Shown here: positions 38,220 to 49,985 of the stretch, one piece after another
How the letters are laid out: each line of letters begins with the position of its first letter
Numbering within the stretch: the stretch's first letter is position 1
From: Melampsora larici-populina 98AG31
Lineage: Eukaryota; Basidiomycota; Pucciniomycetes; Pucciniales; Melampsoraceae
Reading direction: 5' to 3'
NCBI RefSeq assembly: GCF_000204055.1
Contig: NW_006768778.1
Location: 697,962-761,961, forward strand
DNA: 64,000 nt
Program-made: the position numbers and the translations under genes
Notes under the pieces: model-generated
Database searches by the model: none
Seen by the model: the letters and a program-made list of their open reading frames with translations, nothing else
Told to the model about the DNA's origin: nothing

Positions 38220-40473
38220 TTACCTCTACAAAAACTACAAAAGAAAATCCTCGAAAAAATCAATCATCATATTCTAAAAAAAGGAAAGAGATAGAATAGA
38301 AAACCGACTTACTTTTCCAGTCCTAGAATGAGATTCGAATCCACCATCTGAACTTTGTAATTTGATTCGATTTCTAGCACCATAAACTGCACTATCAATC
38401 AACCCAGCCACCGTTAAGACTCCCCCAATAATTGCACAAGTAGAAGTAGCAAAATGTGCAAAAGATTGTCTATATTCTTTATGAATCACTTGCATGGGTG
38501 AGATTTCATCTATTGAATCCAAACCAGAACTCAGTTTATCTTGTCTATCTCTTAAGAGAAAAATAGAAAGGGAACCAACAATTAAAGAATAAACCAGGTA
38601 CACCTGCATAACCATGACTGGTTTGATGACCTAATTCATCTGTTCCACCTCGACTTGATTTAGTTAAATCTCTTTCATATTGTGTAACTGAATATTGATG
38701 AGTTTTGACTACTCTTTGATCTAAAAGATGAAATTCAGTTCCAACCACTTTTAAAAAGTATTGGAACATATAATTACCTAAAACCACAAACATCAGTTAT
38801 TTTTCTACGATATGATTGATTGACAAATCGAGTTTTTTTTCGGTAAGAGAAAAATGAGATACTCAACTCTCTTCGGTATGTGCTTTGATTCCATCTAATG
38901 GATTTACAATACCTAAACTAGTTTTAATTCGACGAGTTTCATCATCATCTGGACTTTGATGTTCAGCAAGAAAAGCAAATTTATGAATGATATGACCGAA
39001 ATCATGTGAATTGCCTGTTTGCAAATAAGGTACTAAATCGTGTACATGCATTGCGTTGGTTTGAAATGATCGACCAGGTGACATATGAAAGTTTCCAATT
39101 CTGATCAATTCAAGCAAAGATAAAAAAAATCAAGTTAGATTTGAGTTCCAAGTCCTGACTTTTAAGAAGGAAATCTAGAACGCACACTTTGTTGACTTTG
39201 ACTTGTCCATTCATATTACAACCTTCTTTTTCTTGCTCTTTAATTTTATCTGACCAATGTTCTTGTACGCACTTGCTTATTTGAAAAACAAATGACAATG
39301 AACAAGATTATAGATGAGTAAAATACCTCGATTGAAAATGACATTTTTGTTTTTTGGTGGAAAAATTAATTCATTTTACCTGTTCAATTCCATCTGGATT
39401 ACTAAAACTCCAGCCACGTCTGACATAGCTTTCCCTGACTTCTTCACATGTATTACAACATCCTGATTCAGGTGGTGTACCACCATAACAAGAACCACAA
39501 TCTACCAACCAACCAAATCAGAGACATTCAAAAGTGAGAATTCAAAATATCGTTTTTCGAGTGCGCGTAATGGTCAGGAATAAAGGGAAAGGAGGTTTTT
39601 GAATGTTGTTAGATTAGAGCATTGAATTGATCGAGGTTTGACTTACAACCTGGAGCTCGAGTTGCAGCAATTGTATCAAGTTCTCCTTTAAGACCTGCGT
39701 AAAGATCGCGTGAAATTGAAAACAGCAATTAGTTTGATTTGTTGGTTTAAAGAATTCAAAGTCTGATGATACTAACTAACCTTTACTAACGCTAGCACTG
39801 ACTAAAGTACCATCAGGGTTAAGTCTTGTTTTCGTCATATCATGATTAACATCTACAAAGTAAATCAGAAATCACTTTTATCAATAGAAGAGATATGGAG
39901 AGAATGATGAGTTGAGATTTGAAAGTACCGTTTTGGTGTTCACCACTAATATCCATCAAATCCACACTAAGTACTGCAAGCAGAACAAACAAAGCACAAT
40001 ATTAGGTGAATGAAGATTTGATAACTTTCGGATCAAGAACCATGACTTACGATAACAAGGTACTCTAGGAAATGTAATATTCATATCTACAATTAATTTT
40101 TCACCTCTAGATTTATCTACTACTATTGAAGGATTTAAATGTAATGTTCTATAATCTACAAATTCAACTAAAACTAAAGTCACAATTAAAATTGCTGATG
40201 CTAAAGTAACTATAGAACCAAAAGAATTAACATTAATGATCGATCTCCATGTGAGCTTTTTCAGTTGGATTGAGATTACTTACGAAATCCACCGAAACCA
40301 GTTCGTATCTTTACATCTTCCATAGTCTATTTATATCCAAAAGTAAATAGTATTAGAATCCAATAAGTTTGGTTAGTAAAGATCCAGTTTTTTGGGGATC
40401 AAAGAGAAAGATTCACTTTTCCAAACCCATCTAGACCTTTAAAATAACCACCATATTGACCGTTTCTGCCCAT
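38220..40473 (-). CDS. ERV46: ERV46/ERGIC3 COPII-vesicle cargo receptor
   Basis: Start ATG 40473 (MGRNGQYGGYFKGLDGFGK), then many small exons split by short introns. These include EDVKIRTGFGG, a first membrane helix (ASAILIVTLVLVEFVDYRTLHLNPSIVVDKSRGEKL read in two parts), MNITFPRVPCY, VDLMDISGEHQNDV and the cysteine-rich luminal block CGSCYGG..ESGCCNTCEEVRE, followed by WSFSNPDGIEQC. Further on are GNFHMSPGRSFQ, DFGHIIHKFAFL, NYMFQYFLKVV and a last helix region with HKEYRQSFAHFATSTCAIIGGVLTVAGLID. This is the ERGIC N-terminal plus COPII-coated ERV domain order. The protein shuttles between ER and Golgi with Erv41 as cargo receptor. The last codons lie beyond a GTAAGT donor near 38310; the end is approximate. 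About ten introns in 2.2 kb. Confidence 0.9.
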
Positions 40474-40890
40474 GGTTGAATTTTAAAATTTGATCGAGTT
40501 GTTTCTTTTACGTATTTACTAGGATTGAGTTATGATCGAAAGAAGATGTATCTTTACTGTATTTGTTCTTGAGGTTTCGTTTGATTTTTGAGAGTGAAAG
40601 TTGATCGGGGGATGATATGATATATGTTTGATCGCTTCCGAACAACAGCTTGTGACTTTGATGAGTTGGTTGATACTAGATAGGGATGCTGAGCTGCTGA
40701 TCGCTGTCCTTAATTTTGGTTTAGTGGTGGTTGGTTTTCAAAAGAAAGTGAGTTTTGTAACTGTATCTTCCACGTTCAAGCTTACCAAACTGCATTTTAC
40801 TGATTTCTCTGAAACTGCTTCTCCAACGCAATTATCGATTATCCCAATCAACTTTCTACCAACTTCTCAAACAAAACTATCATCATCATC

Positions 40891-42403
40891 ATGAATCTCG
40901 AAGCACTCGCTCAAGCTGCATCAAGATACAATAGATCAAAGGTAAACTAAACTTTACCTCTTTTATATCGCTCACTGAAGAAGATATCAAGTCTCAAAGA
41001 AAACATAAAAGGATACTTTTTACCTCTATGCTTTTTTCCGTTCTATCTCAATCCAATCTAGCGTTCACAATCTCAATCTTCTTCATCTTCTGGATATGGT
41101 AGTATCATAAGCTCGTCAGAAAAAGAGGTTGAGGAGGAAAAAGTGGAAGAAGAAGAAGAATCAACAAGTTCAAAATCTAAGGGTAAAACGAAACAAACTA
41201 AGCAAAATGAAGGAGAATATAAAAAGTTAGATATGAATAATAAAGGAATGTTATTGTTATTGAAAATGGGATGGACTCAAGGTAGTGGATTAGGTATGAT
41301 GAACGATGGTAAGTACAACCCCCCAAAAAACAAAATATCAACCCACCCACCAAAAAATCACAAGATACAACATAATATCAATGTTTACGAATTTCTTTTT
41401 TGGGTTATTTAGGTCGAAAAGATCCAATACCAACACCAGCACAAACTCCACTACTTGGATTAGGCAAATCAACACAAGATCAATATATGTTATCAAATGC
41501 CATCAATAAACCAAAAGAATTAGAATCAATCGTAATATCAAAAGAAAGTCAAGAAGACAAAATCAAAAGAGAAGAAAAAGTGAAAGTTTTAATTGAAAGA
41601 GAAGAAGAAAGAGAAGATAGATTAAAAAGTTTTTATTGTTCGATTTGTGATAAAGGGTATGTGAAAGTTTTTTTTGAATTTGATAACACCGAGGTTTTGT
41701 TTTTGATGTTGAGTTGATTTATGTTTTTTTGGTTAGGTATACGAATATAAGTCAATTTGAAGAACATGAAAGATCTTATGCACATCATCATGCACGTAGA
41801 GCATTAGAAGCTAAACAAGCTAAAAAATCAGGAAATGAATCGATTGAAAGTAGAAGAGAAAAAGAAAGAAAAAGGGAAGAAAAAGAATTGAAAAGGATGG
41901 CAAAAGCTGTGGGTATAAATGTAACAGTTGAACCTTCATCGAATCCGAAACCGATTCAAGAAACTCAAGCAGGGGTGAAAACTCAGTCGGGGATCAATAA
42001 AGGGGGCTTTAAATCGATGGGATTTAAACCGGTCTCTTCTAGTTCTGTTGAAGTACAACCTCAAAAGAAAATGGGATTTAAACCGATTGGATCATCATCA
42101 TCGATTTCTTCAAATGCGAATCCGACTTCATCATTAATATCAACACCAGCACCTACATTTGTCATCAGTTCAACTAAATCTACAGGTTTTCAATCAACCA
42201 TTGAAGTTAAAAATTCCGAAGTAGAGTTATCAACAACAACAATAGAAAACAAACCGAATCCAGGATCTAAATTTGCTCAAATTGCAGCTAGATTGGCTGC
42301 TAAAAGATTAGAAAATGGGAATGGAAAGAGTCAATTAGATACGAAGAAAAAAGTTGATTCTTGTAATGAATTGGAAAGGATGTTGGAAGATGGGACGATT
42401 TGA
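40891..42403 (+). CDS. G-patch and C2H2-type zinc finger protein (GPATCH8-like)
   Basis: Four exons (40891-40941, 41062-41308, 41413-41656, 41737-42403) give 402 residues in frame. After a Ser-rich and Glu-rich start comes a G-patch (NNKGMLLLLKMGWTQGSGLGMMNDGRKDPIP), interrupted by intron 2. A coiled, Lys/Glu-rich stretch follows, then a C2H2 finger split by intron 3 (FYCSICDKGYTNISQFEEHERSYAHH), then a basic helix and a Ser/Pro-rich tail with two KSMGFKP/KMGFKP phrases. The order G-patch then U1-like finger matches GPATCH8/SON-type splicing-related proteins. Probably nuclear RNA-processing; the partner helicase is unknown. Confidence 0.8.
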
Positions 42404-42606
42404 AAGATCGATAATTCGAATTTATTTGATGCATCTCTTTTCAGGTTTATCGTTGACGTGATTTTGTATGAGGTTTCAAGCTATTGGATGTGGACATATG
42501 ATAGGTTCATTGCAGCAATTATGATTGTATGTAAGTGAATGATTTGTTTTGTAATTACTGAACTCCATGATCATCATCACCCTAAGTGAGATATTGCAAA
42601 GAGCTT

Positions 42607-45219
42607 TCAGTTTAATCCCCAGAACATGTGCTCATCTTGATCAAATGGTGTGAATATGTCCCTTCTACATATGGGACATTGGACATCTAGACCTTCAGAT
42701 GCCAAGACCAGACCCTAATTTTTTATTTCAAATATCAACCCAAAAGGATATCAACCATTGGAGAAACAAAGTCAATATCAGCAATTTATCATCATAGTTG
42801 TTTATTGTGAGTGAATCCACAGATCCAGTGACTTACATTTATACATTGTTCATGAAACAGATGAGGTCTGTAACATCCTAATTTGACAACTCTTTGACCC
42901 TCCAAATATCCTCCTAGACAAATTTGACATTTTTCAGGTGTTTCTTTTTGATTGGCAAGTGGAACACTTGATATGAATTCATATTGACCAGCCCCTTTTT
43001 TGACAATCATAGTAGGAAAGACTTAGTCAGCCATCTGGTAAAGATCCTCATCATCTGTGATTTAATGGTCTTTACAATCTGTCTGAAGCTTGTGTGGTTC
43101 ATCAAAGAAGGACAAGTACTCACCATTTCTTGGGACTTGAAGATCCAGATATGTTTGAAGTCCTTCAATATAGACACTTGCTTTGTACATCATTTCAATG
43201 AAAAAGTCTTGATCTTCATGATACTTTTGCCCTTTTCTGACATCTAAACCATATAGTTCTCCTTTGTTTGATGCAAGTGCAGTGTCTTGGATATTCAATA
43301 TATGTAAACAATGTTTAACATAAGATAATTCTACTGAGTGCCAACCTATAAATGGCAAGAGAAGGCCCATGATGTAAGGGTCCTTATCTTCTTTCTCAAA
43401 GTATCTTTGAAGATGAGGTTGTAATTCAGCTTGAGACTTGAATTTCCGATAAACTTTTCTAAATGGTCCATTGCTTGATAACCTTGTTTTGATAAGTGGT
43501 ACGGTGGTTGAATGAAATTTCTTGAGGTATTTCAATATATGATATAAACATTGGACTTCTTCATGTGGGGCATTTTCAAGAACTATATGATCCATACATT
43601 GTGATGCCAGCAACTTGGCTATCTTAGGCTTGTATAAAGAGCTTGTTTTAAGTAATGTGTTGTGTATATTCAGAATGGCAGTTGTTTGAAGGCTTCTTCC
43701 AGCCTCGTGAAGATAGTTTCTGATGTTCATAATTAGCTGGACTCGCTCCAGAGGTTCTGTGATTTTAAACGGCTCGGAATTTGGGTGCAACGTCTCCAGA
43801 TATTGCAATATATCATACAAACATTCTACATCCTCATCCGGTTTTTTGATGTTCATGTGTTGCAAACTTTCCAATACCAATGACCTGACAATCAATGCAT
43901 CATCCATGGACTTTGTATGAAGTAACTTATTGTATTTCGTCTTAATTGCATGTGTTTGAGGGTTTCTGTCAAAATCCTGAAGGTAAGTTCTGATCTTTGT
44001 AATTAGCTTGAATCGCCTCGAACCTTCAGTGATGCCAAATTGCTTGGCAGCCGGATAAAACAACTCTAGATGTTCCATTATCCGGGAGTAACATTCAATT
44101 TCTCCATCTGGTGTATTTTCAAGAAACGTGTGATGAACAGATTGTGAAGCCAATGACTTGATAATCCCTGCTTTGGTCAAGGACCTATTTTGAAGTAATT
44201 GGTCATGTATTTTTATCAATCCGGGCGTTTGAAGGTTTCCTTCAGTGTTCAAAAGGTAATTTTTGATGGTCACAATCAGCTCAACTCGCTTGAGAGCTTC
44301 AGTAACAGCTGAAATCATTTCCGTCCTATCAGCTACTCGCAAATGGGTCACACAAGATGCAATAGATTTATAGTAAGATTTTCACCTTCATCTACAGGGA
44401 AAATTTGTATTTTCCCGTTTACCACGTCCTTCACCCTAGGTTTGTAGTCAAATTCTGAAGATGAAATCAATACTCATATTCCCGAACATGAATCAATTTC
44501 AACATACCTTTCAACAAAAAGAGCTCCAAACCTCCGCGGCAGACACCACCTGTATTTGGATCTTCTCTAATTGGGTTCACCTTTCCTATCGGTAACAAGA
44601 ATTGAAGGTTTCTAAGCACACTCAGAGACCAAAGTCTTTCATACAATTCCAAATCTTCTTGTTGTAAAAATTCCAGTAGATCGACCATAATCTTTTCAAG
44701 TTGTTCATTAGTCACAATTCGAACTCCCATAACATTGTTCAAACGCATCAATCCTGGAAGCATGAACTTCATTCTTGAAAGATATCTTTCAAAACTAGTG
44801 CAAAGTTCTCCAATCGCACGTGTTCCTACCCAGGGAGATCGTAAACTAGTGACCATGTCGCCAAGTATTGAAAGCAAAGGTCTTGGATTGGTTTCATATT
44901 TAAATTCTTCATCCAATGTCACAAAGTTTTCCAATGCCTTGATCCTTTCTTGCATGTCGTTTTTAGGTTCCTTATTCCCTTCTAAATGAACTGTTTCTTC
45001 AGGTATCCTTACGTCGTCAAAACTCATTTCCATTGGAGGTGGGGGTGTCGGAAGAGTTGAGCGGTGTGATTGATGTTCTTGTCCTACACGATCTAGTACC
45101 AAACCATCTAAATTGTGCTCTTCAATTATTCCTTCAATCGGTCTCTCTGATGGAGTAAACGTGCAAATACTGAATGAGATCATTAAGTAGCACCCCCATG
45201 ATAACATTATTTTGTTCAT
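42607..45219 (-). CDS. Secreted RING-H2 protein with three helical repeats, copy 1
   Basis: Five exons (45219-44508, 44454-44386, 44308-43124, 42994-42837, 42714-42607) give an exact 743-residue frame. MNKIMLSWGCYLMISFSIC is a signal peptide. The N-terminal domain ends with GGVCRGGLELFLLKG and is followed by PRVKDVVNGKIQIFPVDE. Exon 3 holds three degenerate ~90-residue repeats, each opening with (V/F)xLIxxIRxYL and containing ECLYxILxYLE, then a helical region with DQDFFIEMMYKASVYIEG. The C-terminus is a RING-H2: CQIC, 14 residues, C-x3-H-x2-H-x2-C (GCYRPHLFHEQC), then CPIC, and a tail DEHMFWG. The last intron splits the finger after its sixth ligand. All eight ligands are present, so an E3 ubiquitin-ligase-like role is likely. 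Paralogous to 54633-57532. Exon-4 acceptor taken at AAAAAAG (42995-42996). Confidence 0.8.
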
Positions 45220-45482
45220 ACTGATTTGATGAGTGATCAAGAGAAAGGGTTGCTGAACAAAGTCTTAAATGAAGAATAAAGGAGTGTTGAGATGTCTAAT
45301 TGGGTGTTTATGAAGACGGTGAAATTCAATGACAAGAATTATCTCCACGTAATGACTTTGAGGTTTGAAACTCTCTCTTCGGCTTCGCACTTTACATTTG
45401 ATTCTGTAACCTGGAACCCGCAGTTTAGACTTCCTTCCGCAAGCTTAAGAAAGGTACATATGTTTTTGTCTATGGGCGCAAG
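45220..45482 (-). promoter_or_regulatory. Duplicated 5' flank of the secreted RING gene, copy 1
   Basis: Upstream sequence that resembles 57533-57800 in order: a GAATAAAGGA block, then ATCTAATTGxGTGTTT, a CTTTGAGGTTT/CTCTGAGGTTT block and AACCTGxAxCxxGCAGTT. The duplication that made the paralogues therefore included at least 260 bp of promoter, and both copies may share regulation. Confidence 0.6.
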
Positions 45483-46475
45483 CTGATGAACCTGAGTGCA
45501 AGTTCAACACTGAGAGTCTGAGAGCACATGTACTGCTGATTTTGCAAACTATAGTTCTTAGACATTTTCCACTCTTGTTGTAAGCATACATCTGGCTGGA
45601 AATATCGTCAAGTACTTACGGAAGTCACTCAACACTGACATAAACAACACTAGGCTGTACATTTTTGTATAAATTATCATGTCCAAAAACCCAACAACAC
45701 CCTACGAGGTGGCTAGCGGTACATAATATGAAACAACAATATAAAAAATGCGTAAAAAGAAATAAAAAGATAACACAGTTTTAAATAACTATTGTATGCT
45801 ATACATTTTTTTAGTTAAAAGAATAAAAGATACATAAAATTGTTTTGCTTTCAACCACAACCAAAGGAACTATAGGAAGATCAAAAGAAAGAGATAGATT
45901 TTTTATATTGTTAATTGAATACATTATAACTGAACACTTTCATGAAAAAATGAGATTATATTGATAAAAGTATAAGTAAATATTCTTAAATAAAATAAGA
46001 AAAAACAGATATACTAAAACCAGTCGGGTGGGAATGGGTGGGATTCAAAAAAATAACTTGCTGACTTGCTGAAACTTGACAATGAAGTTGAAGAATTGGA
46101 AAACTGGATGATATAGGTAAAGGAAAGATGAATGGCAAATTCTGTGGTAAACAGGATGATGTCATCTTTACGTGGGAGTAAAGAGACTACAATGACCCGA
46201 CCTGAACTGCAATCATTCATACTCAAAGAACCTATATCCAATATTCCAATTAGTAAATAACTAGTTACCTACAACTAAAATATGCAGAGCTGTGCTTATG
46301 AAACCCACCAGATGTGCCCCTTGTAAACATATTTTCAGAATAAAAATGCTTTTAGCCTGATATATGCTAAAGTGTCCAATTTGAGCCCCTTGTATTTTTT
46401 TCACCAAATTTTGATTTCTATAGCAAAATCTGCTTACTCAATGTGTGCCTATATTGAGCAGCAACTGAATGCCCC
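45483..46475. other. AT-rich spacer, no gene
   Basis: Very AT-rich (runs of A/T near 45730-46000). A 75-residue minus frame (46014-46241) shows no domain. TTTGAGCCCCTTGTATTTTT near 46380 leads into the foldback element. Confidence 0.4.
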
Positions 46476-46566
46476 CAATGAGGGGTAGTCAGAGGTCAAT
46501 ATCTAGAAATATGGCTTTTGAGCTCCTGTAGAATTACACTTCATGGGATTATACACTGCTCTCTTA

Positions 46567-47037
46567 GGGTGCGTTCACTTAAGCAACACTGAGACAGCTA
46601 ATCTACCCGTAGCTGATAGCGCAAGATAGCGTAGCTAGAAACATGCCGCAAAGCTACAGCTAGCAGGAATCAGCATGAATGAATCCCAGCTACCCTATGC
46701 AGAGTCCCAGAAAATCTCCAGCTAACCAAATTTTGGCCCTGTAGCGTAGTGTAGAGGCACAGAACACAGCTACAGTAGCTCGTAGCTTAGCGTAACTTGA
46801 CAAGTTACACTATCATAAAGGTCAGATCTGTGTTAACTGCATACAGTTACGCTACATACAAAATGCATGGTAGCGTGTTGTAGCGTGGCTGTCTCAGCGT
46901 TGACTTAAGCAATTTCTGGTGGGAAATCACATTCTGCAAAACTTGAAGTATCTATGTGGTGGTGCATGTTTTGTTTTTGCATTAAATAATCTACAGAATG
47001 TGTTTTCTGGTCAGAAATCCCCTAGGTGAACATGCCC
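46567..47037. mobile_element. Harbinger-type MITE, TTA duplication
   Basis: 471 bp with ends GGGTGCGTTCACTTAAGC and (complement) GGGCATGTTCACCTAG, flanked by TTA at 46564-46566 and 47038-47040. The interior is packed with GTAGCGTAGC-type words and an inner inverted pair, CACTGAGACAGC / GCTGTCTCAGCG. Its GTTCACTTA subterminus matches that of the adjacent autonomous Harbinger, suggesting cross-mobilisation (inference). Confidence 0.8.
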
Positions 47038-47361
47038 TTATATTTTGCTGGTTTCTGCCATCAAAAAAGCATTTCACACTGGGGCAAAAACAGAGTCACC
47101 TTTTGATATGTGAGACATTAGTTGATCAATGCCACAGAGTGCACATGCAACCACAGTCAGAGCCCGTTCACTTAGCCCGGTTTCTTGGAAAGCGCTTTTC
47201 AGGAGACCACTTTTCTACATGTAGAAAAGTGATTTTCGTGAAAAAAAATGAAATTTCGTTTCCATGACAGAAAGAGCAAAAGAAGACGGTAAACAGTGTT
47301 TGTCTTGATGGTCATTAAGCAGATCAAAAATGGTTGGTGGTACAAACAACCACCAACCATC

Positions 47362-49688
47362 ATGTCCGATTCTTCTGATTCCACGAGGTCCTCAGCCTTC
47401 TCTAAGAATCCTTTTGACCTCCTCCAGTTTGTAATCCAAGCTGGCAAGGACTTCCTCGCCTCGATAAAGACCACCAAGATCCCTTGTCAAACTTCAAAAC
47501 TCCGCGGAAATCAGTATACGAAAGAAGTTCTTGAGGGTAGTGACGTACGTTTTTGGGAGATCTGTCGGATGGATAAGCTGGCCTTCAAGGGCTTGATGAA
47601 AGCCCTTGAAGGTAAGCTTATCATCCACCGCAAGAGAAGTGTAGCGGCTGAAGAACGTGTCATGATATTCTTATATATCGTCGGCAACTCTGGAACTAAT
47701 CGAACCGCTGGAGAACAATTCCAACGCTCCGGAGCAACCATCAGCAAGTATTTCCAGGAGGTTCTCAATGCAATTGTATCTTTACAAGGTATCTACATTG
47801 TTCAACCCACCGCCAACGACATATGTCCGAAACAAATTAGGAACAACCCTTGGATGTTCCCATACTTTGAGAAATGTGTGGGTGCCATTGATGGCACCCA
47901 TATCCCATGCATCGTACCTCCGGATCGTCAACCGGCACATCGAAACTGTCAACCGCGAGAGGTTCTGCGGAGCAGAACCTCCAACGAGTAGACAAGCCAA
48001 CTACAAAAAACATATAAAAAATATATACATCTAAAAAACATAAATAAAACTACACCTCTAACACTCGAGTTTCAAGAGTGCAGTAAGAAAGAAAACGATA
48101 AAATAAAAAATGATGATTTCATCAAAGAACAAGTAACTAGTTCTTCATTAAAACCCTTAACAATAGTAACCGAAACAGATATTTAGAAATATTAGGAACT
48201 GAACCAGAAGAATACAAATGAGGTACCTAGTTATAACTAGGGTAATGATTATCACAGACTGCTAAGGGTCTGTTCCCTGTAACCAGTCCAAAAGGACCCT
48301 AGTTGTAATCAAAATATCATTACGAAAGAAATGAGAGAATCAAAACAACCAAGTATATAAACCAACGACCGGTCCTGAGAAGAAGGAACGGTATCTTATC
48401 ATCTTACAAATAAATATTCAATTCGAATTAAATCCGTTCTACGAAAAACCTTACCTTTTTTACCAAGAACACTTTTTTTTACTTCTCTCGCTCGAAACTA
48501 TCAATTAGATCTTTAGAAAACTTCTTAACCAGATTTCTTTATATTCTACTTTGGTTATCGACCAAAACTCCCCTTTTCCTCTTTATCTCTTCTATAACTG
48601 GTCGAATAAGCACGTCACAGATCATTTAGGTAGTTCTAATTGACTGGCGCTCTTATCTCCATCTTCCTTTTGATAAAGCAACTTTATCAAACCCACCGCT
48701 GAAGCGAGCCTGATACATAACCACGCTCCGCGTGTTCATTTCAGAAGATTTATATAGTAAGTGTACTATATATCTAACTGGCAGCAGTAATCTCATCCCG
48801 CACCAAAGACTGATCTAGTTAACACCTATATCTTACCCGTTTAGAAACATAACTCACCAAGAATCTAAAGCTTTCATAGAAGATTACTAGGACATTCACC
48901 TAGGAATCAACATAAAGACTTTTGTGAGTAATAAATTCAACCTTATCTTCAAAAACTTATCCAGCATTTGTTGACTTAGGCTGACAGAAACCGCAAAGGA
49001 GACTTAAGCCAAAATGTATTGGCAGGCTGCTCCTTCAACATGCTATTTACGTTTGTATACGCGGGTTTGGAAGGCTCTTACGCCGATGCTCGAGTGCTAC
49101 ATCAAGCACTTGAGGAGGGTAGATTCATTGTACCAGAAGGTACGTTTGTTTTTTACTGTTAGATTCATTTGATCAGCTTGCTGATTTGTTCCCTTACCTC
49201 CAGATCGCTTCTATGTAGCTGATGCTGGGTATGCGAACGTTCCGGGCTTTCTCACTCCCTTTCGATCGGTACGATACCATCTTAAGGAGTGGAAGAACTC
49301 CGGATTGACACCACGGACTCCTAAAGAGTTATACAACCATCGCCATTCTTCTCTTCGAATTGTCATCGAAAGGATCTTTGGCGTCTCAAAGATGAGATTT
49401 CCAATACTCGCCACAATGCCATCTTATTCTTACAAGACTCAAGTAAAGATAGTGGTTGCTTGTTGTGTCTTACATAACTTAATCAAAATTGAGTCGGGAG
49501 AAGATGAATTTTATGAAGAATACGCGATAAAAGAACGATTAGAATCAAGACTTGCACGTGATGATGAGCCAGATTGGACTGAACCTACCATCCGACAACG
49601 TAATGAAGCCAATGAACAGCGTGACAGGCTTGCTCAACAGATGTTTGATAACTACATGAATGCGCCTGCAGCTCGTCGACACATTTAA
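47362..49688 (+). pseudogene. PIF/Harbinger DDE transposase, split by a solo LTR
   Basis: Start ATG 47362 (MSDSSDSTRS). The N-terminal helix-turn-helix region reads RKRSVAAEERVMIFLYIVG and FQRSGATISKYFQEVL. The DDE_Tnp_4 core has YFEKCVGAIDGTHIPC (first Asp, near 47880). After the inserted LTR comes RNRKGDLSQNVLAGCSF, then FTFVYAGLEGSYADARVL (second Asp), an intron at 49140-49203, VADAGYANVPGFLTP and NHRHSSLRIVIERIFGV (the catalytic Glu region), and a helical C-tail. Dropping 47947-48991 joins the two parts exactly at HRN-RKG. The gene was intact apart from this 1,045-bp insertion, so it is recently inactivated. Confidence 0.85.
47947..48986. mobile_element. Solo LTR inserted in the Harbinger transposase
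   Basis: Starts TGTCAACCGCGAG, ends TAGGCTGACA (TG...CA with TGTCA/TGACA ends), and is flanked by GAAAC at 47942-47946 and 48987-48991. At 1,040 bp with a 5-bp duplication and no coding body, it fits a solo LTR left by recombination. It opens with a hairpin, GAGGTTCTGC / GCAGAACCTC. The parent retrotransposon is not in this window, and it is unlike the 1.6-kb LTR-like blocks. Confidence 0.85.
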
Positions 49689-49985
49689 AAGCTCTTATTT
49701 GATTGTGGTTCAAAAGCTCTTATTTTCATTCAAACGTTGTTAAACTCTCTCTGTTTTATCTCAAGGTGTATCAATTTGAGGGTTTAAGAAATTATCTGCA
49801 TTAATCAAAAGTGTAATACTATTATCTGCATTACTTATGTACCATTTGCAACTATAATATATGTTTTGTTTTGTATAAAAATATTTATAATGGATAAAGA
49901 TTGATTGATTGATACAAACAATGAATGTAAAAAGAAAATAAGGGATGAAGATAATCTGATACATCAATTGCTTTGATAATAAACC

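Noticed and set aside
43023..43025. In-frame TAA just upstream of the RING exon of copy 1
   Set aside because: It lies in an intron. Donor GTGAGT at 43123 and acceptor AAAAAAG at 42995-42996 keep phase, a CTGAC branch-like site overlaps it, and copy 2 has the equivalent acceptor GTAG at 55044-55047. Both genes then close exactly.
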